Shown piece after piece: positions 1 to 8,503 of a DNA stretch of 35,856 nt. The position numbers and the translations under genes are program-made. This DNA comes from Capnocytophaga leadbetteri. GTDB lineage: Bacteria > Bacteroidota > Bacteroidia > Flavobacteriales > Flavobacteriaceae. The notes under the pieces are model-generated. The model had not been told where the DNA came from. It saw nothing but the letters and a program-made list of their open reading frames with translations, and searched no databases. Every line of letters starts with the position of its first letter. Within the stretch, counting starts at the first letter, position 1. The DNA is taken from NCBI RefSeq assembly GCF_003054025.1, contig NZ_QBKG01000020.1:1-35856 (forward strand), given 5' to 3'.

Positions 1-117
1 AGCTTGCTCATGATATTTAACTTCTTTATATAAATTTGCTATTTTTTCCATTTTTATTCTTTCTTTACAATTTAAAAATGTTAAAATAATTATAGCTAAT
101 AAATATACTTTTTTCAT
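1..117 (-). CDS. Lipoprotein, N-terminal part only (runs off the window)
   Basis: Reading the minus strand from an ATG at 117-115 gives 39 uninterrupted codons to the window edge. The product begins MKKVYLLAIIILTFLNCKER, a lysine-rich n-region, a hydrophobic stretch and a lipobox-like FLNC, so it is a probable lipoprotein with Cys17 as the lipidated residue. The visible mature part is charged (KMEKIANLYKEVKYHEQA). Codon choice is very AT-rich. The rest lies outside the window, so no function can be given. It is transcribed in the same direction as hflX-dusB but 131 nt downstream of dusB. No clear TAnnTTTG box was seen in that gap; the gap holds only a weak imperfect hairpin (185-214, arms GTAATG/CATTAC and GGAA/TTCC) without a T-run. 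Confidence 0.6.
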   Translation of the reverse strand, partial: MKKVYLLAIIILTFLNCKERIKMEKIANLYKEVKYHEQA

Positions 118-248
118 AAGTTATAATTTAAATTCATACGAAAATCCTTCGTGGATAAGGTATTTTTGCGGTGTATTACCTTATGTAATGTAGGAAAATT
201 CTTCCCATCATTACTAGGAATTTGAGTTATATTAAAGTCTTTTATTTT

Positions 249-1223
249 TTAGTATTTCGCCACTATCTCTTCAAGGGCTGTTACTATTTCAGCAGCGCTA
301 TCTAAGGTTACGAGGCGCTGGCGGTGTTCTTTAAAGTTTGGCAAGCCTTTAAAGTAGTTCGCATAATGCCTACGCATCTCCAATACCCCTTGCCGTTCGC
401 CTTTCCACTCTACCGACCATATTAGGTGATTGCGAGCTGCCGCTACCCTATCGGCTATAGTAGGGGGCGACAAAAGTTCACCGGTAGCAAAATAATGTTT
501 TATCTCTCTAAATATCCAAGGATAGCCAATGGCAGCGCGCCCTATCATTATGCCATCTACCCCGTATTTATTGCGGTATTCTAAGGCTTTCTGCGGACTG
601 TCAATATCGCCATTGCCAAAAATAGGAATGTGTATGCGAGGGTTATTCTTCACTTTGGCTATATAGCTCCAGTCCGAATGCCCTTTGTACATCTGACTGC
701 GAGTGCGAGCGTGAATGGTAAGGGCGCTAATGCCCACATCTTGCAGACGCTCAGCCACTTCTTCTATGTTGATGCTGCTCTCGTCCCAGCCCAAACGCGT
801 TTTTACGGTTACCGGCAGGTCAGTACTGCTCACTACTGCTTTAGTAAGGCGTACCATTAGGTCAATGTCTTTTAGCACCCCTGCTCCGGCACCTTTGCTC
901 ACCACTTTTTTTACCGGACAGCCGAAGTTAATATCCACCAAATCCGGACGAACCGTAGCGACTATCTTTGCCGAAAGTGCCATAGCCTCTTCATCACCCC
1001 CAAAAATCTGTATACCTACCGGACGCTCATAATCAAAAATATCCAGCTTTTGCCGGCTTTTTATCGCATCGCGAATAAGCCCTTCCGACGAAATAAACTC
1101 GCTGTAGAGCATATCAGCCCCGTGTAGCTTGCACAGGCGGCGAAAAGGTGGGTCGCTCACATCCTCCATAGGGGCAAGCAACAAAGGGAACTCCCCTAAA
1201 TCTATATTTCCTATTTTTACCAT
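249..1223 (-). CDS. dusB: tRNA-dihydrouridine synthase (DusB family)
   Basis: FMN-dependent reduction of specific uridines to dihydrouridine in the tRNA D-loop, using NADPH; cytoplasmic. The 324-aa protein is full length for the family. Visible Dus features are APMEDVSDPPFRR near residue 17 (FMN-binding TIM-barrel start), NFGCPVKKV with the catalytic Cys at 102, VKTRLGWD, HARTRSQMYKG, GNGDI and GIMIGRAAIGYPWIF (phosphate-binding end of the barrel), then a C-terminal helical domain with MRRHYANYFKG. It starts with ATG two bases after the hflX stop, so the two genes are almost certainly cotranscribed, hflX first. The Cys-containing motif and the helical tail support DusB over DusA or DusC, though the exact subfamily is inferred from memory of the families. 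Confidence 0.93.
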   Translation of the reverse strand: MVKIGNIDLGEFPLLLAPMEDVSDPPFRRLCKLHGADMLYSEFISSEGLIRDAIKSRQKLDIFDYERPVGIQIFGGDEEAMALSAKIVATVRPDLVDINFGCPVKKVVSKGAGAGVLKDIDLMVRLTKAVVSSTDLPVTVKTRLGWDESSINIEEVAERLQDVGISALTIHARTRSQMYKGHSDWSYIAKVKNNPRIHIPIFGNGDIDSPQKALEYRNKYGVDGIMIGRAAIGYPWIFREIKHYFATGELLSPPTIADRVAAARNHLIWSVEWKGERQGVLEMRRHYANYFKGLPNFKEHRQRLVTLDSAAEIVTALEEIVAKY

Positions 1224-1225
1224 TA

Positions 1226-2416
1226 CTAATACAAAAAGTTATTATAAGGGAAGCGAGTAATGTGTATCTCCTTCACCTTCTCATACACTACCTTGCGAAA
1301 CTCTTCCAGATTTTCTTTGTTAAGGGCTGAAATAAACAGCACATCTTTACCTACTTTCTGCATCCACGTTTGTTTCCACTCTTCAAGGGTGAAGTGCTTA
1401 GTAGTGCGTTCGGTCGCAAGGTCGTCTTCAGCTATCACCTCGTGGGTATAGGCGTCTATTTTGTTAAAAACCATAATGGTAGGCTTGTCGGCGCTGTGTA
1501 TCTCTGCCAATATCTGGTTTACCGACTGTATATGCTCTTCAAAATTAGGGTGCGAAATATCCACCACGTGCAGTAATAGGTCTGCCTCGCGCACCTCGTC
1601 CAAAGTACTCTTAAACGATTCTATCAGCTGGGTAGGCAGTTTACGTATAAAGCCTACGGTGTCTGATAGCAAAAAGGGTAAGTTTTCTATCACCACCTTG
1701 CGCACGGTAGTATCGAGGGTAGCGAAGAGCTTATTTTCGGCAAACACCTCGCTTTTGCTTATCACATTCATCAGGGTCGATTTGCCCACGTTGGTATAGC
1801 CTATGAGGGCTACACGCACCAATGCCCCGCGATTGCTGCGCTGGGTAGCCATCTGTTTGTCAATAGCCGAGAGTTTCTTTTTAAGTAGAGCGATGCGGTC
1901 GCGCACGATACGGCGGTCAGTTTCTATTTCAGTCTCACCCGGTCCGCGCATCCCTATCCCGCCTCGTTGGCGTTCGAGGTGCGTCCACAGACCTGTAAGG
2001 CGTGGCAATAGGTACTCGTATTGAGCAAGCTCTACCTGCGTACGCGAGTAGCTGGTCTGCGCGCGCTGGGCAAAGATGTCTAAGATAAGCCCTGTGCGGT
2101 CTAATATTTTTGCTTTGAGAATGCGTTCTATATTCTTCTGCTGGGCAGGGGTAAGCTCATCGTCAAAGATAACCGTACCCACCTCGTTTTCCTCTACGTA
2201 CTGCTGTACCTCTTCCATTTTTCCGGTACCGATAAAGGTTTTTGGGTTAGGCACGTCTAACTTTTGGGTAAAGCGTTTCAGTACCTCGCCACCAGCGGTA
2301 TAAGTCAGAAATTCGAGTTCATCGAGGTATTCTTTTGATTTTTCTTCCGTCTGTAGTTGGTTGATAATACCAATTAAGACTACTTTTTCGTATGTTAAAT
2401 TTACCTGTTCGAGCAC
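1226..2416 (-). CDS. hflX: GTPase HflX, ribosome-associated
   Basis: Ribosome-binding GTPase that rescues or splits stalled ribosomes under stress. The 396-aa protein has the HflX N-terminal domain, the HflX hallmark glycine loop (RGGIGMRGPGETEIETDRR, about 151-169), and a G domain with G1 GYTNVGKST (206-214), G3 DTVG (252-255) and G4 NKID (318-321). The start is a GTG at 2416-2414: no in-frame ATG lies between it and an in-frame stop just upstream, and the reading MLEQVNLTYEKVV fits the family start. A TATCTTTG promoter element lies 47-54 nt upstream on the same strand. It is the first gene of an hflX-dusB operon (2-nt gap). No key residue is missing. Confidence 0.95.
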   Translation of the reverse strand: MLEQVNLTYEKVVLIGIINQLQTEEKSKEYLDELEFLTYTAGGEVLKRFTQKLDVPNPKTFIGTGKMEEVQQYVEENEVGTVIFDDELTPAQQKNIERILKAKILDRTGLILDIFAQRAQTSYSRTQVELAQYEYLLPRLTGLWTHLERQRGGIGMRGPGETEIETDRRIVRDRIALLKKKLSAIDKQMATQRSNRGALVRVALIGYTNVGKSTLMNVISKSEVFAENKLFATLDTTVRKVVIENLPFLLSDTVGFIRKLPTQLIESFKSTLDEVREADLLLHVVDISHPNFEEHIQSVNQILAEIHSADKPTIMVFNKIDAYTHEVIAEDDLATERTTKHFTLEEWKQTWMQKVGKDVLFISALNKENLEEFRKVVYEKVKEIHITRFPYNNFLY

Positions 2417-2462
2417 TATTTTTAATTATGAATTGTAAATTATGAATTCTAAAATTACGCTG

Positions 2463-2493
2463 CAAAGATAGTAATAATTTGCTAATTTGCTAA
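2463..2493 (-). promoter_or_regulatory. Bacteroidota-type promoter for hflX-dusB
   Basis: On the minus strand TATCTTTG (plus-strand CAAAGATA, 2463-2470) matches the -7 consensus TAnnTTTG. A TTA (plus 2491-2493) 20 nt upstream is one base off the -33 TTG. The position, about 50 nt before the GTG of hflX, is right for a sigma-A promoter of this phylum. Not tested experimentally. Confidence 0.6.
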
Positions 2494-2509
2494 TTTAGCT
2501 GACAAATGT

Positions 2510-2575
2510 CTTATCCTTCGCTTATCCTTCGCTTATCCTTCGCTCATTGTTCGCTCATTGTTCGCTCATTGTTTG
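2510..2575. repeat. Six 11-nt tandem repeats in the hflX/GH20 intergenic region
   Basis: Three exact copies of CTTATCCTTCG (2510-2520, 2521-2531, 2532-2542) run directly into two copies of CTCATTGTTCG and one CTCATTGTTTG (2543-2575), all with an 11-nt period. An octamer pair (AATTTGCT twice) sits just before at about 2476-2492. The array lies between the divergent promoters of hflX and the GH20 gene. Similar degenerate 11-mers recur at 18806-18845, again followed by a G-rich block. Confidence 0.85.
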
Positions 2576-2604
2576 TAGATGGGAAGGCTGGAGAGAATGA
2601 GAGG
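2571..2604. repeat. Partial copy of dispersed G-rich repeat
   Basis: GTTTGTA followed by GGGAAGGCTGG and a purine-rich tail ending GAGAGG. The 24 nt at 2581-2604 match 20 of 24 with the repeat at 18904-18927, and both follow TTCG-type 11-nt repeats. This is the shortest of three copies (others at 18839-18953 and 21785-21869). Confidence 0.6.
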
Positions 2605-2633
2605 TAAATCAAAAAGAAATGTTAATATTTTTT

Positions 2634-2664
2634 TTGCATCTTTCGTTTTTTATCCCTACATTTG
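2634..2664 (+). promoter_or_regulatory. Promoter for the GH20 gene
   Basis: TTG (2634-2636), a 20-nt spacer, then TACATTTG (2657-2664), matching the Bacteroidota -33/-7 pattern. The ATG of the GH20 gene is 64 nt downstream of the -7 box. Confidence 0.7.
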
Positions 2665-2728
2665 CTGAAATTTTTAGCGTAAGATTATGAATATCTTACC
2701 AATACATTCCTAACAGATTAAAACCAAA

Positions 2729-4612
2729 ATGATAAAAAAACTATTCTACGTATATTTATTATTCCCAGCAGTTGCCTTGGCAGGTCTGAGGCAACTGCTT
2801 CCTATACCACAAATAGTAACCCCTAACGGACAGCAATACCCGCTTAGTGCCTCTACTCTACTGACCGATATTGCTACGGTACAATTAGTCCCCGATTTGC
2901 CCCAAATACCCGTCAATAAAGACGAAGCCTATATATTAGAGGTTACGCGCGATAAGGTGCGCATCACCGCTATTACCGCTTTAGGGGTTTATAGGGCACA
3001 CCAAACCCTACAGCAGTTAGTGGTACAAAAAGGCAAAAAGCGCTATATCGAAGGCTGTACTATCACCGATTATCCTGCCTTTAGGGTGCGTGGCTTTATG
3101 CAAGATGCAGGGCGTAGCTACCTGAGCATACAAGAGCTCAAAACCGAAATAGCACTACTCGCTCAGTATAAGATAAGTGTATTTCATTGGCATCTGACCG
3201 AAAATGAAGGTTGGCGACTGCAGAGTCTGCGATATCCACAGCTCAATGCTGCCGAAAACTACGAGCGTATGCCTGCCCAGTACTACACCTTAGCCGAAGC
3301 CAAAGAGTTAGTCGAGTTCTGCCGCGAACGTCACGTACTACTCATACCCGAAATTGATATGCCGGGGCATAGCCGTGCGTTCGAGAAGGCTTTTGGCACC
3401 TCTATGCAGACCGAAGCAGGCATCAGCATACTCAAAAACCTATTAGACGAGGTCTGCGAAACCTTTAGCGTCCCTTATATACATATAGGTACTGACGAGG
3501 TTGCTTTTACTAACCCGCGCTTTATACCCGAAATGGTGCAGTATTTGCGTGACAAGGACAAGAAAGTAATTTCGTGGAACCCCGGTTGGCAGTACCAAGC
3601 TGGCCAGATAGATATGACCCAGCTATGGAGTTATCGGGGCAAAGCTCAAAAGGGTATCCCTGCTATAGACTGCCGTTTTCATTACCTAAATCACTACGAT
3701 GCTTTTGCCGACCTTATTGCTCTGTATAACAGCCGCATACTGAATGTAGAACAAGGTGATGATGACCACGCAGGGGCTATCATCGCTATATGGAATGACC
3801 GCTATATAGCGAGTGAACGCGATATTATCGCTCAAAACAACTTCTATCCCGCTGCCTTAGCCTTAGCCGAACGTGCGTGGCGTGGCGGAGGCAATGCTTA
3901 TTTCGATGGCAATGGTACTATGCTACCCTCTTCGCCCGATGACCCTATATTTCAGCAGTTTGCCGATTTTGAAGCTCGTATGCTCTGGCATAAAGCGCAC
4001 CACTTCAAACACGTGCCTTTTGCCTATGTAAAACAAACCGATATAGAGTGGGCAATCACCGAACCTTTCGATAATGGGGGCGACCTAAGCAAGGATTTCG
4101 ACTGGGCTAATGCCCCTACTCGCAAAGTCTATGGGGCTAGTATCTACCTGCGGCACACTTGGGGCGACCTTGTACCAGGGTTCTACCCTCACCCCAAACC
4201 CAATAGTACCGCTTATGCTTACACACGCGTGTATAGTCCTAAGAAACAGACTGTTGGCCTCTGGGTAAGTTTTCAGAATTACAGTCGTTCAGAGAAAGAC
4301 ATACCCCCACACATAGGTCACTGGGACTATAAACAGAGTAAAATTTGGCTTAATGGCACAGAAATTGCACCGCCTATATGGCAATCTCAGCACAGCACCC
4401 CCTCTAATGAGGTTCCGCTGACGAATGAAAACTTCGAGGTACGCCCTCCACTGAGAGTAACGCTGAACAAAGGCTGGAATCGCGTATTGTTAAAACTACC
4501 TGTTGGCAGCTTTAGCACCCCCGAAGTACGATTAGTAAAGTGGCACTTCACTTGTGTATTCGTAACCCCTGACGGCAAAGAAAGAGCCGGCGTTATGAGG
4601 ATTGGTGATTAA
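2729..4612 (+). CDS. Secreted GH20 beta-N-acetylhexosaminidase
   Basis: Predicted to release terminal beta-linked GlcNAc/GalNAc from glycans outside the cytoplasm. The 627-aa protein starts with a signal peptide (MIKKLFYVYLLFPAVALAG), then a GH20 N-terminal domain (about 25-115, containing GVYRAHQTLQQLV) and the GH20 barrel: RGFMQDAGRSY (121-131), FHWHLTENEGWR (152-163), EIDMPGH (208-214) and the catalytic Asp-Glu pair in HIGTDE (D256, E257). Families usually show HIGGDE, so T255 is a small variation. Residues after about 430 form a beta-rich tail with WKRxW-like aromatic spacing and no obvious type IX secretion signal. The gene has its own promoter and is followed by a nuclease pseudogene. 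Together with the GH92 enzyme at 22 kb it suits host N-glycan degradation; exact substrate is inference. Confidence 0.9.
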   Translation: MIKKLFYVYLLFPAVALAGLRQLLPIPQIVTPNGQQYPLSASTLLTDIATVQLVPDLPQIPVNKDEAYILEVTRDKVRITAITALGVYRAHQTLQQLVVQKGKKRYIEGCTITDYPAFRVRGFMQDAGRSYLSIQELKTEIALLAQYKISVFHWHLTENEGWRLQSLRYPQLNAAENYERMPAQYYTLAEAKELVEFCRERHVLLIPEIDMPGHSRAFEKAFGTSMQTEAGISILKNLLDEVCETFSVPYIHIGTDEVAFTNPRFIPEMVQYLRDKDKKVISWNPGWQYQAGQIDMTQLWSYRGKAQKGIPAIDCRFHYLNHYDAFADLIALYNSRILNVEQGDDDHAGAIIAIWNDRYIASERDIIAQNNFYPAALALAERAWRGGGNAYFDGNGTMLPSSPDDPIFQQFADFEARMLWHKAHHFKHVPFAYVKQTDIEWAITEPFDNGGDLSKDFDWANAPTRKVYGASIYLRHTWGDLVPGFYPHPKPNSTAYAYTRVYSPKKQTVGLWVSFQNYSRSEKDIPPHIGHWDYKQSKIWLNGTEIAPPIWQSQHSTPSNEVPLTNENFEVRPPLRVTLNKGWNRVLLKLPVGSFSTPEVRLVKWHFTCVFVTPDGKERAGVMRIGD

Positions 4613-4615
4613 TAA

Positions 4616-4991
4616 ATTGAGGTTTTTTGGCTTATAGGTGAACGTATTGTAAAAGAAGAACAACAAGGCAATATTTGTGCTAACTATGGAGAGCAGATTA
4701 TAGCTCAACTCTCAAAAGAATTAGGCAAAGGATTTAGCGAACGAACTCTTTGGGATTATAAAAAGTTTTATCTTACCTTTCCTAACATCAAAGATTCTGC
4801 ACACGTGTGTGCACAATTAACGTGGTCTCATATTCGACTGATAATGAGAGTTGAAAGCTCTCAAGCAAGAGATTATTATTTACTCTAAACATCTTTTCGC
4901 TACCAAATATATGCCTTATTTACCTACTGAAGAAGAACTTGCTGAGGAGATAGAACACCAAAAACAAATTTTAACTCAAATTACACGTTAG
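4616..4991 (+). pseudogene. Wreck of a DUF1016/YhcG-type PDDEXK nuclease gene
   Basis: Two remnants of one family are visible. Frame A (4616-4888) reads WLIGERIVKEEQQGN, then ELGKGFSERTLWDYKKFY and LTWSHIRLIMRVESSQARDYY and stops at 4886-4888. This is the DUF1016 N-terminal domain, lacking its first residues because an in-frame stop (4613-4615) abuts the GH20 stop. Frame B (from 4887 to the stop 4989-4991) reads ATKYMPYLPTEEELAEEIEHQ, the usual C-terminus of the same family. The whole nuclease domain between them (roughly 200 residues in intact members) is gone, and the two parts are in different frames. So a large internal deletion plus 5' truncation has killed the gene. Intact relatives are linked to restriction or phage defence loci in some genomes; no partner gene remains here. 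Confidence 0.8.
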
Positions 4992-5088
4992 GTAGCTGTC
5001 CGCTGCTATATTCACTAAACAGAATGTAAAAAGCAGCTAATATGTAGGTAAAGAATTGTTAGAGTCCTTAAAACAATCATAGAAAATT

Positions 5089-5826
5089 TTGAATTTAGTA
5101 ATTGACGAAGGGAATACCCTTATAAAAGTAGCCGTTTACGACAGAGGTAAACAACAGTTTTTCGAGTCGTTTGAGAAAGACAACTTTCAGCAGCAATTCT
5201 TAGCGAGAGTTCCGCTACAAGGCTGCACACACGCTATTATCGCTACAGTCGTAGCTGAGGCTGAAGAGCGTTTTAGTTTCCTCTCATCATTAGTAAACCA
5301 CTGCGTGATGATGAGTGCACAAACACCCGTGCCTTTCATTAACCGGTACGCTACCCCCCACAGCTTAGGCATCGACCGCATCGCCTTAGTAGCAGGCGCG
5401 GTGAATCGTTTCCCGCAGCATAATACCCTTATTATTGATGCTGGTACGTGCTTAACTTTCGACTTTGTGAATAAAAAAAATGAATATCTCGGTGGTGCCA
5501 TAGCCCCAGGCATAGCAATGCGCCTAAAAGCAATGCACCATTTCACCTCTAAACTACCACTGATAAGCGAACAAGATTTTGACAATCAGAAGTTTATAGG
5601 CACTAACACCCAAGACTGTATGCTCTCAGGAGTATATAATAATATCGTATGCGAAATAGACGGCGTGATAGCCCAATACACCCAAAAATACCCCGATTTA
5701 ACAACTATTCTCACAGGTGGAAATCAGATTTATTTGGAGAAAAGAATAAAAAATCGGATATTTGCAGGCTCATTCGTATTGTTGGAGGGCTTAAACGCTA
5801 TTCTTGAATATCAAAAACAACTATGA
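5089..5826 (+). CDS. coaX: Type III pantothenate kinase
   Basis: Phosphorylates pantothenate, the first step of coenzyme A synthesis; cytoplasmic ASKHA-fold enzyme. The 245-aa protein shows DEGNT (5-9, P-loop-like phosphate motif; family consensus DxGNT), LGIDRIALVAGA, IIDAGTCLTFDFV, GGAIAPGIAMR and LTGGN, all typical of CoaX. The start is a TTG at 5089, chosen because the DxGNT motif sits within 9 residues of it and there is no in-frame ATG before it; ATT at 5086 is the only nearby alternative. It overlaps the following OMP gene by 4 nt (ATGA), so it heads the 5.1-9.5 kb operon. The 97 nt upstream are the tail of a decayed region, and no clean promoter was seen there. Confidence 0.93.
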   Translation: MNLVIDEGNTLIKVAVYDRGKQQFFESFEKDNFQQQFLARVPLQGCTHAIIATVVAEAEERFSFLSSLVNHCVMMSAQTPVPFINRYATPHSLGIDRIALVAGAVNRFPQHNTLIIDAGTCLTFDFVNKKNEYLGGAIAPGIAMRLKAMHHFTSKLPLISEQDFDNQKFIGTNTQDCMLSGVYNNIVCEIDGVIAQYTQKYPDLTTILTGGNQIYLEKRIKNRIFAGSFVLLEGLNAILEYQKQL

Positions 5827-7103
5827 ACAAAAAGCTAATTACACTTATCATCACCTTATTATCAGTAAGTTACAACGCATTTGCTCAAAAGACTACTGAG
5901 TCTCCCTACTCGTTTTACGGAGTAGGCGAACGCAATTTCAATGGTATAGCTGAAGAAAGCGCTATGGGAAATATCGGTGTCTTTGCCGATAGCACAAGGG
6001 TAAATATGCAAAATCCTGCTACCCTATCAGAACTAAAATACACAGCTTTTTCAGCAGGGATGACGATGCAATCAAAAAAAATTGTTACAAATAACACAAG
6101 TATCAATGCCCGTTCGTCAGCTTTTGATTATTTCACCTTAGGGTTTCCTATTATTGATAGGTTAGGCGTTTCTTTTGGCTTAGTGCCTTACTCATCAGTG
6201 GGCTACCAGCTAAAATCAGAAACCTATGGCACTACCTATCAGTATCAGGGCAATGGCAACGTAAACCAATTTTTTGCCTCAGCAGGCTATAAACTTCGCC
6301 AAGGACTGAGTTTAGGAGCTACTGTGCGCTATAACTTCGGTACTATACAGATGACCGACATACAACAGTTACGCAATGTAGAGTTCTTTACCCAAGAAGA
6401 CAGCAAGTCAGTAGTAAAAGGGGCTACTTTCAACCTCGGACTTTATTACGAACACCCTTTACAACACAGATTGCGCCTCTACAGTTCATTAGTGTACACC
6501 CCTCAAAGTGTGTTAAAGTCTGACAACGAGCGCAGTATCTCTACCTTAGGCTACGCCTCAGGCTCAAATTCAAATAGAGGAGCACAGCTATCAGTACGCG
6601 AGGTGCAACAAGTAAACCTTAGCGCACAAGGTATCAAGCAAACAAATCTAACAATGGGTAGCCAAATAGAAGCTGGTATAGGGATAGGCGAGCAACAAAA
6701 ATGGTTTGCCGGATTAGAATACACCTATGCTAACACCAGCAAATTTGCTAATCCTTTCCTAACTACCACTAATGTAAGCTACAAAGACAGCTATAAAATA
6801 GAAGTAGGTGGATTTTGGATACCTAACTACAACTCATTCACAAGTTACTGGAAAAGAGTAACTTACCGTGCAGGATTTCACTATGAAAACACCGGAGCAG
6901 TACTTAACGGACAAGCCCTCACCAACTTTGGCACGTCTTTTGGACTTAGTTTGCCAGTGAAAGGCTTTTCTAACATCACTACCGTATTGGAGTACGGCAA
7001 GCGCGGTACCCTAAGTGCGGGATTGCTGAAAGAGAATTATTTCAACCTGAAAATAGGATTCACTTTAAATGATAAGTGGTTCCAAAAAACAAAGTATCAA
7101 TAA
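5823..7103 (+). CDS. Outer-membrane beta-barrel protein (OmpP1/FadL-like)
   Basis: Probable outer-membrane transporter or porin-like barrel of 426 aa. It has a signal peptide ending in SYNAFAQ, then YSFYGVGE and an N-terminal segment rich in small and aromatic residues (AMGNIGVFADSTRVNMQNPATLS), followed by alternating beta-strands (for example GLSLGATVRYNFG, WFAGLEYTYA, YRAGFHYENTG) and a C-terminus ending LNDKWFQKTKYQ. The NPA motif after a Gly/Asn-rich stretch is typical of the FadL/OmpP1-like group in Bacteroidota. Start ATG overlaps the coaX stop. The neighbours coaX, TPR protein and lptC form a block commonly seen in Flavobacteriia. The substrate is unknown. Confidence 0.75.
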   Translation: MNKKLITLIITLLSVSYNAFAQKTTESPYSFYGVGERNFNGIAEESAMGNIGVFADSTRVNMQNPATLSELKYTAFSAGMTMQSKKIVTNNTSINARSSAFDYFTLGFPIIDRLGVSFGLVPYSSVGYQLKSETYGTTYQYQGNGNVNQFFASAGYKLRQGLSLGATVRYNFGTIQMTDIQQLRNVEFFTQEDSKSVVKGATFNLGLYYEHPLQHRLRLYSSLVYTPQSVLKSDNERSISTLGYASGSNSNRGAQLSVREVQQVNLSAQGIKQTNLTMGSQIEAGIGIGEQQKWFAGLEYTYANTSKFANPFLTTTNVSYKDSYKIEVGGFWIPNYNSFTSYWKRVTYRAGFHYENTGAVLNGQALTNFGTSFGLSLPVKGFSNITTVLEYGKRGTLSAGLLKENYFNLKIGFTLNDKWFQKTKYQ

Positions 7104-7115
7104 AAACAAACGAAA

Positions 7116-8459
7116 ATGAGAAGAAGAATTTTATTAGCCACTATCGCCGCGAGTTTTTTCTTCGCCGCGAACGTGCAAGCACAAGATTGCAAAAGCAATG
7201 ATGAACTAAAGCAAAAACTTTCTATATTTAGTGAGTATGCAAAAGCTAGAAATTACAACGAGGCATACCCTGTATGGAAAGAAGTGTACACCCAATGCCC
7301 TTCATTGCACTATGCTACTTTTGCCTATGGCGAACGCATATTGCAAGACCGCATCAAAAACAATACTGCAGGACAAAAAGCTCAATCTGTAAAAGAGCTT
7401 ATTCAGCTATACACCGACTATAATAAGCTATTCCCTACTCGCCTATCAACTACCGATATGCGCATACGCCAAGCGCTACTTATGTTTGACGAAAATGCTG
7501 GTAGCGAACAAGAAATATACGACTTGTTAAACAAGGCTTTCACTGAAGACAGAGCTAACTTCAAGAACGAAAAAGCCCTCTATTTGTACTTCTCTGAATT
7601 GGTTACCCTACACGAGAAAGGACAAAAAGAACTACAAGAAGTATTCGATGCTTACGATAACGTATCAGAAAAAATACAAGACGAAAAGAATGAGCTTTCT
7701 GCTACTATCAACCAGTATTTAGCTCAAGAAGAAGCTGGTACTATCAGCGAAAAAGATAAGAAAACATTAGACGCAAGCCGTAAACGTGTAGACAACTACG
7801 AAACTATAGCCGAAAGTGTAGATGCTAAATTAGGGCAGTTAGCCGATTGCCAAAACCTTATTCCATTGTATACTAAGAACTTTGAGGCTAACAAAACTAA
7901 CGAAGAATGGCTACGTCGTGCTGCTGGAAAAATGTCAGATAAAGACTGTACTAAAGACCCACTATTCGTAAAGATAGTAACTTCACTACACAACGTGAAA
8001 CCATCAGCTAACTCTGCTTACTACTTAGGGGTTATGAGCGACAAAGAAGGCAACACCTCTAAAGCAATACAGTATTACAATGAGGCTGTAAACCTTGAGA
8101 CAGATAACTTTAAAAAATCTAAGTTGCTTATCAAAATAGCTTCTAAGCACAGCAAAGCACAAGCTGTAGGTTACGCTCAGAAAGCCTTAACTTACAACCC
8201 TTCAAACTCTGATGCTTACCGTATAATGGCACACGCCTACGCAAGCTCTGCTAACGAATGTGGTAGTACTTCTTTTGAGAAGAGAGCCGTATACTGGTTA
8301 GCGGCACAAATGGCACGCAAAGGAGGTTTGGAAAGTTTAGCAGCTCGCTATGATGCTCTTGCTCCAAGCAAAGCTGACATCTTCGAGTCTGGCTTAGCTG
8401 GCAAAACTATCAGCTTCAAATGCTGGGTAGGACAGTCTGTTACTGTACCAAGATTGTAG
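7116..8459 (+). CDS. Secreted/periplasmic tetratricopeptide repeat protein
   Basis: 447 aa with a signal peptide (MRRRILLATIAASFFFAANVQAQ). The mature part is helical and contains TPR-like units, clearest at about 285-385 (SAYYLGVMSDKEGNTSKAIQ, then KALTYNPSNSDAYRIMAHAY), and a charged coiled-coil-like stretch around 170-240. Five or more Cys residues are scattered, including one right after the signal cleavage site region (QDCKSN), which could make disulfides; it is not a lipobox. It follows the OMP gene by 12 nt in an operon leading to lptC, so an envelope assembly role is plausible but is inference from position only. Confidence 0.75.
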   Translation: MRRRILLATIAASFFFAANVQAQDCKSNDELKQKLSIFSEYAKARNYNEAYPVWKEVYTQCPSLHYATFAYGERILQDRIKNNTAGQKAQSVKELIQLYTDYNKLFPTRLSTTDMRIRQALLMFDENAGSEQEIYDLLNKAFTEDRANFKNEKALYLYFSELVTLHEKGQKELQEVFDAYDNVSEKIQDEKNELSATINQYLAQEEAGTISEKDKKTLDASRKRVDNYETIAESVDAKLGQLADCQNLIPLYTKNFEANKTNEEWLRRAAGKMSDKDCTKDPLFVKIVTSLHNVKPSANSAYYLGVMSDKEGNTSKAIQYYNEAVNLETDNFKKSKLLIKIASKHSKAQAVGYAQKALTYNPSNSDAYRIMAHAYASSANECGSTSFEKRAVYWLAAQMARKGGLESLAARYDALAPSKADIFESGLAGKTISFKCWVGQSVTVPRL

Positions 8460-8503
8460 TGGTAATAAGCAGATTTGAAAATGAACAAATTTGCAAACGA
8501 TAT

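Noticed and set aside
185-214. Weak hairpin downstream of dusB as a terminator
   Set aside because: Bulged stem (GTAATG/CATTAC, GGAA/TTCC) with no T-run on either side.
5041-5082. Short frame YVGKELLESLKQS resembling the start of an XRE/HigA-type antitoxin
   Set aside because: Only 13 residues between stops; the similarity is suggestive of another decayed gene after the nuclease remnant but too short to support a call.
8420-8503. Upstream extension of the LptC frame
   Set aside because: The added residues overlap the end of the TPR gene and would bury the lipoprotein signal peptide; the ATG at 8504 or 8531 is better.
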